64,000 nucleotides of DNA from Paracoccaceae bacterium. GTDB taxonomy: Bacteria > Pseudomonadota > Alphaproteobacteria > Rhodobacterales > Rhodobacteraceae. Positions 58,386 through 64,000 of this stretch are shown here, piece by piece. Within the stretch, counting starts at the first letter, position 1. Each line of letters starts with the position of its first letter. A model generated the notes under the pieces. That model did no database searches, had not been told where the DNA came from, and saw only the letters and a list, made by a program, of their open reading frames with translations. The position numbers were made by a program, and so were the translations under genes. The stretch covers positions 2,160,001 to 2,224,000 of the forward strand of contig CP075370.1 of assembly GCA_019454225.1 (NCBI GenBank). The letters are read 5' to 3'.

Positions 58386-60059
58386 ATGACCAACCGGCTG
58401 ATCTACCTGCCCCTCGGTGGGGCGGGCGAAGTGGGCATGAATGCCTATGTCTACGGCTACGGCCCCGAGGATCGCGAGCGTCTGATCCTGGTCGATCTGG
58501 GGGTGACCTTTCCCGACATGGACGGGACGCCGGGGGTCGACCTGATCCTGCCCGACCTTTCCTGGCTGATCGAGAGGGCGGACCGGCTGGACGCGATCTT
58601 CATCACCCACGGGCATGAGGACCATATCGGCGCCATCGCCCATCTCTGGCCCGCGCTCAAGGCACCGATCTATGCGCGCCGGTTCACCGCCGCCCTCGGC
58701 CGCCTGAAGTTCGACGAGGCAGGCCACCCGCGCGAGGCGATCCGCACGGTCGAGGCCCGCCCTGCCGTGGTGCAGGCGGGGCCGTTCTCGGTGCAGTTTC
58801 AGCCGATCAGCCATTCGATCCCGGAATGCGCAAGCCTGGTGATCGACACGCCCGCAGGGCGCATCGTGCACTCGGGCGATTTCAAGCTCGACCCGACGCC
58901 GCTGGTCGGCGAACCCTGGGACCCCGACGCCTTTGCCGCCATCGCCGCCGAGCGCCCGGTCCATGCGCTGATGTGCGATTCCACGAATGTCTTTTCCACC
59001 CATCCCGGGCGGTCCGAGGCCAGTCTGGCCGAGGCCGTCACCGACCTGATCCGCCAGGCACCCGGCATGGTGGTGGCCACCACCTTTGCCTCGAACGTGG
59101 CGCGGCTGAAGACGCTGGCCGAGGCGGCGGTGGCGGCGGACCGATCGGTCTGCCTGCTGGGCCGCGCGATGCAGAAGATGGTCCGCACGGCCGAGGAAAC
59201 CGGCGTGCTGACGGGCTTTCCCCGCATCATCACCGCCGAGGAGGCGGCCGAGGTGCCGCGCCGCAACCTGATGCTGATCGTCACCGGAAGCCAGGGCGAA
59301 CGCCGTGCGGCCACGGCGCAGCTTTCGCGCGGCCGTTATCTGGGGCTGGAGATGAAGGAGGGCGACACCTTCCTGTTCTCGTCCAAGACCATCCCGGGCA
59401 ACGAACGCGGCGTCCTGCAGATCATGAACGCGTTTTCCGAGATGGGTGTTGACGTGGTCGACGACCAGGGCGGGCGCTATCACGTCTCGGGCCACGCCAA
59501 CCGGCCGGACCTGGCGACGGTGCACGACATCCTGAATCCGCGGATCGTGATTCCGCAGCATGGCGACCACCGCATGCTGCGGGAACATGCGAAGCTTGCG
59601 GCGGATGGCGGCCGGGCGTCGGAGGTGGTGACCAACGGCATGATGGTGGACCTGACCGGCGAGATGCCGGAAGTGGTGGAGTACATCGAGGCGGGCCGCA
59701 CCTATCTGGACGGCAGCGTGATGATCGGGGCGCGGGATGGCGTGGTGCGCGACCGCATCCGGATGGCGCTGAACGGGCATGTCATGGTGACGGTGATCCT
59801 GGACGAGGACGACCGCCCGCTGGGCGAGGCCTGGGTGGAACTGATGGGCCTGCCCCCGGCGGGCCGCAACGGTGCGGACCTCGGCGAGGTGCTGGAGCGC
59901 GAGCTGACCGGTTTCCTCGATGCCGCCGGTGCCAAGATGCTGCGCGACGACGACAAGCTGGACGAGGCGCTGCGCCGCCAGGTGCGTCAGGTGGCGATGA
60001 ACGAGATCGGCAAGAAGCCCGAGGTCACGGTGGTGATCAGCCGGCTGGCCGAGGGCTGA
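58386..60059 (+). CDS. rnj: Ribonuclease J
   Basis: 557 residues. Metallo-beta-lactamase/beta-CASP nuclease with endo- and 5'-exonuclease activity in RNA processing. THGHEDHIGAIAHLW is the metal HxHxDH motif; HSGDFKLDPTP and DSTNV follow in the lactamase part; GSQGERRAA lies in the CASP domain and VSGHAN plus PQHGDHRMLREHAKLA complete the site. The ATG gives the usual MTNRLIYLPLGGAGEVGMN start. The 143-base gap to coaX shows GC-rich inverted repeats but no gene. Confidence 0.95.
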   Translation: MTNRLIYLPLGGAGEVGMNAYVYGYGPEDRERLILVDLGVTFPDMDGTPGVDLILPDLSWLIERADRLDAIFITHGHEDHIGAIAHLWPALKAPIYARRFTAALGRLKFDEAGHPREAIRTVEARPAVVQAGPFSVQFQPISHSIPECASLVIDTPAGRIVHSGDFKLDPTPLVGEPWDPDAFAAIAAERPVHALMCDSTNVFSTHPGRSEASLAEAVTDLIRQAPGMVVATTFASNVARLKTLAEAAVAADRSVCLLGRAMQKMVRTAEETGVLTGFPRIITAEEAAEVPRRNLMLIVTGSQGERRAATAQLSRGRYLGLEMKEGDTFLFSSKTIPGNERGVLQIMNAFSEMGVDVVDDQGGRYHVSGHANRPDLATVHDILNPRIVIPQHGDHRMLREHAKLAADGGRASEVVTNGMMVDLTGEMPEVVEYIEAGRTYLDGSVMIGARDGVVRDRIRMALNGHVMVTVILDEDDRPLGEAWVELMGLPPAGRNGADLGEVLERELTGFLDAAGAKMLRDDDKLDEALRRQVRQVAMNEIGKKPEVTVVISRLAEG

Positions 60060-60067
60060 CGATCACG

Positions 60068-60098
60068 GCGGGCGGGCCCCGGCTGGGGCCTTGCCCGC
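60068..60098. terminator. Hairpin terminator between convergent rnj and DEAD-box helicase
   Basis: GCGGGC (60068-60073) pairs with GCCCGC (60093-60098), and inner GCCCC (60076-60080) pairs with GGGGC (60085-60089) around GGCT. It starts nine bases after the rnj stop. No T tract. Confidence 0.5.
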
Positions 60099-60198
60099 AA
60101 AGCCGCCGCGCCGTGTGGCACGGGATCCGCGCCCCGATGGGGGCGGCACGTCAGGCCCATGTCGCAGGGATGCGGGCGGAAAGGGGCGCGCGGCGCCC

Positions 60199-61737
60199 TC
60201 AGCCCTCGGTGCCGGTTGCCGGCGCCTCTGCCTCGGGTTCGTCCGGCGTTGCCGTGCCCGAAAGGGCAAAGCTTCTCAGGATGAAATCCGGCACATGGTC
60301 GCCCATGCCGACGACCCGGTCATGGACACGGTCCTCGCGCCGGTCGCGGCGATGATCGTCGCGGCGGTGTTCACGGCGGTCCTCGCGCGGCTCCTCGCGG
60401 CGCGGCGCGGGGGTGGGTGCCGCCGGGGTCGCGGCGACCACGGTTTCGGCCTCCGGGGCGGCTGCCGGGGCGGTCTCGCGCCGGGGGGCGTCGCGGCGGG
60501 TGCCGCGGTCGCGTCCGCTGCCGCCGCTGCGCCGGTCATCACGGCCGCGCGGCGCCTCGGGGCGGTCGTCGCCCGCGGGCATCACGAAGCCCTCGGGCAG
60601 GGTGCCACGCGGGATCTGCTTCTTGATGAGGCTTTCGATGGCGGTGACGTACTTCTCGTCGTTCGGCGTCGCCAGGGTGAAGGCCCGCCCCGAACGGCCC
60701 GCGCGGCCGGTCCGGCCGATCCGGTGAACGTAGTCCTCGGGGTGGCTGGGCGCGTCGAAGTTGAACACATGGCTGACCGCAGGAATATCCAGCCCCCGCG
60801 CCGCCACGTCCGAGGCGACCAGAAGATGCAGCGACCCGTCACGGAACGCGTCGAGCGTCTTCGTCCGCACCGACTGGTCAAGGTCGCCATGGATCGGGGC
60901 CGCGTTGAACCCGTGCTGCTTCAGCGACTTGGCCACCACATCCACATCCATCTTGCGGTTGCAGAAGATGATGGCATTGGTGCAGGCCTCGCCCTCGCCC
61001 CGGATCAGGGCGCGCAGGACCGCCCGCTTTTCGGCAAAGCTGCGGTCGCGCCGCGACGGTGTGAACTGGATCAGCGCCTGTTCGATGGTCTCGGAGGCTG
61101 TCGCCTGGCGCGCGACTTCGATCTTGACGGCCGAGGACAGGAAGGTGTTCGTGATCCGCTCGATCTCGGGGGCCATGGTGGCGGAATAGAAGAAGGTCTG
61201 CCGGGTGAACGGGGTCAGGCTGAAGATCCGCTCGATATCGGGGATGAACCCCATGTCCAGCATCCGGTCGGCCTCGTCCACCACCATGATCTGCACGCCA
61301 TTCAGCAGCAGCTTGCCGCGCTCGAAATGGTCCAGCAGGCGGCCCGGCGTGGCGATCAGCACATCGACGCCGCGGTCGATCAGCTTGTCCTGCTCGCCAA
61401 AGCTGACACCGCCGATCAGCAGCGCCTTGGTCAGCTTGGTGTATTTCGCATAGACATCGAAGTTCTCGGCCACCTGCGCGGCCAGTTCGCGCGTCGGCGC
61501 GAGAACGAGGCTGCGCGGCATCCGTGCGCGGGCGCGGCCCTTGCCCAGCAGCGTGATCATCGGCAGCGTGAAGCTGGCGGTCTTGCCGGTGCCCGTCTGG
61601 GCGATCCCCAGCACATCACGGCCCTCCAGGGCGTGCGGAATGGCCTGGGCCTGGATCGGCGTGGGTGTTTCATAGCCGGCTTCGGTGACGGCCTGAATGA
61701 CGCGCGGGTCCAGCGCGAGGTCGGAAAATTTGGTCAT
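60199..61737 (-). CDS. DEAD-box ATP-dependent RNA helicase (RhlE-like)
   Basis: 512 residues. All motifs are present: Q motif (FSDLALDPRVIQAV ... TPIQAQAIP), AQTGTGKT, PTRELAAQV, DEADRMLDMGF, FYSATM, and HRIGRTGRAG. The C-terminal ~110 residues are a disordered Arg/Glu/Ala-rich tail with repeated RRD-type motifs, common in RhlE homologues of alphaproteobacteria. It likely unwinds structured RNA in ribosome assembly or decay, fitting its position opposite ribonuclease J. ATG at 61737 follows AGGACG. Confidence 0.94.
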   Translation of the reverse strand: MTKFSDLALDPRVIQAVTEAGYETPTPIQAQAIPHALEGRDVLGIAQTGTGKTASFTLPMITLLGKGRARARMPRSLVLAPTRELAAQVAENFDVYAKYTKLTKALLIGGVSFGEQDKLIDRGVDVLIATPGRLLDHFERGKLLLNGVQIMVVDEADRMLDMGFIPDIERIFSLTPFTRQTFFYSATMAPEIERITNTFLSSAVKIEVARQATASETIEQALIQFTPSRRDRSFAEKRAVLRALIRGEGEACTNAIIFCNRKMDVDVVAKSLKQHGFNAAPIHGDLDQSVRTKTLDAFRDGSLHLLVASDVAARGLDIPAVSHVFNFDAPSHPEDYVHRIGRTGRAGRSGRAFTLATPNDEKYVTAIESLIKKQIPRGTLPEGFVMPAGDDRPEAPRGRDDRRSGGSGRDRGTRRDAPRRETAPAAAPEAETVVAATPAAPTPAPRREEPREDRREHRRDDHRRDRREDRVHDRVVGMGDHVPDFILRSFALSGTATPDEPEAEAPATGTEG

Positions 61738-61858
61738 AAGCGTCCTGATCGATGCGGGATCGGCCCGCATGGGGTTTGGGACGCGGCTAACCGGGCGCCC
61801 CGGCGTCTTGCGGGCCGGATGGTCCGCAGGGGCGCCTTAGTGGATGTGGTGGAAAAGG

Positions 61859-62605
61859 TCAAGGCGCCCTGCGCGCGCGGCGGCGTTCCCGCAGCGTCGC
61901 CAGCCGCCGGAAGATCGTGCCGGGGTCGGCATTCAGCCGTTCCATCAGCGCCACGACAAGCGGGCCCAGCACGGGTTCGGATTCCGCGCGTTCCCAGATC
62001 GGGGCAAGCAGGTTGATGTCAAGCCCCCCGCGCAACAGCGAGAAGGGTTCCATCCCCAGCGGAAGGGGGCCGGGATGGGCATTGCGCATCCGTGCCGCAT
62101 CCGGCGCAAGACCGCCCTGCAGGCGTTCGTGCTCGTAAAGCTTGATCAGCGAGAACAGCACGTTGACCTCGCGCCCCAGCGAGCGCTCGCCCTCGGTCAG
62201 CCCGTGGTCGCCGAAGGTGATGGCCGAGGAGACGAGCCATCGCCCGGGCAGTTCCGCGATCAGGGCGGGTCCCTGTTCCACCCAGATGCGGCGGAACAGG
62301 GCGGCAGTGCCGCGCGGCGCGCGGCGCTTGCGCAGATGCGCGATCAGCAATCCGTTCAGCACGGCGAGTTCCGAATGGCCCTGCAACGCGCCGCGGACCT
62401 CGGCAGCCTTCCGGGCGTGCATGCTGGCGCCTTCGGGCAGCGGCGCGGGCGGGGCGGCGGGGGTGGCCGCCATGGCCGCCAGGTCGCAGCGCGGATCGGG
62501 CAGCGCCTCGCCCTCGGCAAGCGCCATGCGGGACCGGCGGGACTGCCAGCGGGCGATCAGGCTGGCCGGGGCGCCGGGGTAGGTCAGTGAGGGTGGCTCT
62601 GTCAT
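61859..62605 (-). CDS. Unknown protein, coupled to glycosyltransferase
   Basis: 248 residues, no family recognised. Mostly helical and basic near the end (LATLRERRRARRAP); a middle segment FRRIWVEQGPALIAELPGRWLVSSAITFGDHG looks folded. No signal peptide or clear membrane helix. Its ATG overlaps the stop of the glycosyltransferase gene by 4 bases, so the two are made together and may act in the same surface-glycan process (inferred). Confidence 0.7.
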   Translation of the reverse strand: MTEPPSLTYPGAPASLIARWQSRRSRMALAEGEALPDPRCDLAAMAATPAAPPAPLPEGASMHARKAAEVRGALQGHSELAVLNGLLIAHLRKRRAPRGTAALFRRIWVEQGPALIAELPGRWLVSSAITFGDHGLTEGERSLGREVNVLFSLIKLYEHERLQGGLAPDAARMRNAHPGPLPLGMEPFSLLRGGLDINLLAPIWERAESEPVLGPLVVALMERLNADPGTIFRRLATLRERRRARRAP

Positions 62606-63651
62606 GGACGGGCGTTGCGGAACTTCTTGCGACGGGGCTCAGGTCTGGCGTCTGCGGCCGGGGCCACATCGGCCTGCGGTTTGGTCAGGCCGCAGTCGTT
62701 TGCAAGGCAGAAGGCGTAGAACTGGCGATGCTGGGGATCCTGCATCAGCGTGTGAAACCGGGCTAGATGCACATGCAATGCCATGTCGCGCAGTTCCATC
62801 AACCGCCCGCCAGAGGCCGCATCCAGCGTCGCCATGCGCGCACGGATGCGCGGCAGAAACCGCAGGATGGTGAAATCCTTATCCTCGTTGTGGTTGCGCA
62901 TGGTCCAGTAGCGCCGCCCGATGGGCCGGTCTGCCTGATGCGCCGATCCGCGCTGGCCCTTGAGCAGGAAGCTTGCAACATCGCGGGTGATGTAGTGGTT
63001 GATTTGCGCCAGGCGACAACCGCCGGGGTCGGTGGCATTGAAGTTGCGCAGCAGGTAATCGGGCGGAGCGAGCCCGCTGCCGTTGGCGGTGCGGATAGTG
63101 TCAATCGGAACCTGCGGGTCGGCGGGGCGATGGATGCCGGGGCGTGCAAAAAGCCCTGGGCGGAACAGGCACTTGTACGGCCCGTAATCGTCGGGGCGTC
63201 CCAGCTGCGACCGGGCATGCTGAAAGCGTTCCGTGACCAGATCGTCCGAGGGCAAGAGGTGCCCTCCATGCCCGAAGAGCCGCCAGTTGAGATGCAGGCA
63301 ATCGACCTCCGGCACCGCGGCAAGAAGGTCCGCCAAGCGCCCATTGCCCGTCTTGACCAGAAGGAATTCGTCAAGGTCCAGCGCCATGGCCCAGTCGGCG
63401 GCCGCGTATTCGGGCAGGGCCGAAGCGCGGGTGTAGGCGCGCACCTGATGCTGGCCACGCCCGGCGCGGTTGTAGAAATAGCGGATGGCGCCGATGTCAC
63501 GCAGCGCGCTCAGCGTCTCATGCGTGAGATCATCGCTGTCGTTCTGGTAGATGGCGATGTCGGTGAAGCCGGTTTCGATGTGATGCGCGACCCATTCCAG
63601 CAGATAGGGCGCCTCGTTCCGGACGGTAGCAACCAGGAAGGTGCGGCTCAT
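62602..63651 (-). CDS. Glycosyltransferase family 2-type protein
   Basis: 349 residues. The N-terminal GT-A fold reads FLVATVRNEAPYLLEWVAHHIETGFTDIAIYQNDSDDLT, matching the Glyco_tranf_2_4 group, and ALDLDEFLLVK is the metal-binding Asp-x-Asp site. The C terminus is a basic tail (EPRRKKFRNARP). Such enzymes transfer sugars to lipids, proteins or capsule in Rhodobacteraceae. No sugar-synthesis gene is adjacent, so acceptor and donor are unknown. Confidence 0.85.
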   Translation of the reverse strand: MSRTFLVATVRNEAPYLLEWVAHHIETGFTDIAIYQNDSDDLTHETLSALRDIGAIRYFYNRAGRGQHQVRAYTRASALPEYAAADWAMALDLDEFLLVKTGNGRLADLLAAVPEVDCLHLNWRLFGHGGHLLPSDDLVTERFQHARSQLGRPDDYGPYKCLFRPGLFARPGIHRPADPQVPIDTIRTANGSGLAPPDYLLRNFNATDPGGCRLAQINHYITRDVASFLLKGQRGSAHQADRPIGRRYWTMRNHNEDKDFTILRFLPRIRARMATLDAASGGRLMELRDMALHVHLARFHTLMQDPQHRQFYAFCLANDCGLTKPQADVAPAADARPEPRRKKFRNARP

Positions 63652-63875
63652 GGCCAGCCCGCCTTGAAATACCCGAAATGTGCCGGCTTCAGCCGTTGCG
63701 TTCCTGTGCCTGTCATGACTGCCTCATGGTTTCTTGTTTGGAATCAGGTTGAATCGTGACGCTGCGGCTGTCCACTCAAACCGGCGTCTCAGTAAGCACC
63801 GTTTCCGGGCGTGTCGGTCAGGGCACACCTGAGGATCATGGATCGGCCTGCGCCGGAGGATGCAGCGCAGCCCTA
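63652..63875. other. Intergenic stretch right of the glycosyltransferase
   Basis: About 220 bases less GC-rich than the rest of the window. No supported gene or RNA. It should hold the promoter of the glycosyltransferase gene. An out-of-frame GGTGATAGGGCTGCG segment at its right end looks like continuation of the damaged gene described next. Confidence 0.35.
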
Positions 63876-63998
63876 TCACCTGCGGCCATCTCGGCGACGA
63901 GCGGCGCAGGGGCGGTGCCCGGCCGGCATCGCGACCGCCTCATCCAGAAAGAACAGCGCGGTATGGCTCCCGTGGGCATCGGGCGACCGTTTAAGGAC
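63876..63998 (-). pseudogene. C-terminal fragment of an unknown conserved protein, partial and possibly frameshifted
   Basis: An open frame entering from the right edge reads SPDAHGSHTALFFLDEAVAM then AGHRPCA, resembling the end region of small conserved alphaproteobacterial proteins with LFFLDEA...GHRPCAxCRR. After GHRPCA the expected Cys is missing (ARRRD) and the frame stops at 63876. The next frame reads AGDRAALH, similar to what should follow. This suggests a frameshift, either a true pseudogene or a sequencing error. The rest lies outside the window. Confidence 0.35.
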
Positions 63999-64000
63999 GC

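Overview
The window is chromosomal DNA from a GC-rich alphaproteobacterium of the Rhodobacteraceae (Rhodobacter/Paracoccus type). The signs are: a complete 14-gene nuo operon whose NuoE has the long C-terminal extension of this family and which carries the family's usual small accessory genes (DUF5337, DUF5333); the murA-DUF2948 pair; a ppiD-trpE pair; a leucine-degradation cluster; and a TRAP transporter solute-binding gene. No insertion sequence, integrase, CRISPR array or rRNA was found. One tRNA-Thr(GGT) is present.

Layout. 1-2.0 kb: TRAP transporter genes on the minus strand, diverging from a GntR/FCD regulator, with an inverted-repeat operator between them. 2.0-4.2 kb: tRNA-Thr, a small basic protein, murA and DUF2948. 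4.2-8.9 kb (minus): a three-gene cassette of unknown function whose first product is a 1006-residue helical-repeat protein ending in a domain that looks like a polymorphic-toxin tip; this is the best candidate for an undescribed system. 9.1-12.9 kb: two M20 deacylases and an FAD oxidoreductase. 12.9-17.6 kb: phosphoglycolate phosphatase, glmU, glmS and an AlkD-like protein. 17.6-25.9 kb: trpE, a PpiD-like foldase, a lipoprotein, moaA, a LysM protein, a rhodanese and a protease/RimK fusion. 26-27.2 kb: a DegT-type aminotransferase. 27.3-34.8 kb: leucine catabolism (isovaleryl-CoA dehydrogenase, methylcrotonyl-CoA carboxylase beta and alpha, HMG-CoA lyase, enoyl-CoA hydratase). 35.7-60.1 kb: nuoA-N, interrupted by about fourteen accessory genes, then birA, coaX and ribonuclease J in the same direction. 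60.2-63.7 kb (minus): a DEAD-box helicase, an unknown protein and a glycosyltransferase. The last 350 bases hold what looks like the damaged end of another minus-strand gene.

How the genes work together. GlmU and GlmS supply UDP-GlcNAc, the substrate of MurA. The five leucine genes convert isovaleryl-CoA to acetyl-CoA and acetoacetate, and BirA would biotinylate the carboxylase alpha subunit. The nuo genes encode proton-pumping NADH:quinone oxidoreductase; most neighbours overlap by 1-4 bases, so inserted genes (sulfotransferase, methyltransferase, lipoproteins, an AT-richer 88-codon gene) are likely translated together with complex I subunits. A 75-base module containing a GTCCCA/TGGGAC inverted repeat occurs twice, upstream of an M20 amidohydrolase and of the carboxylase alpha subunit, and may link their regulation.
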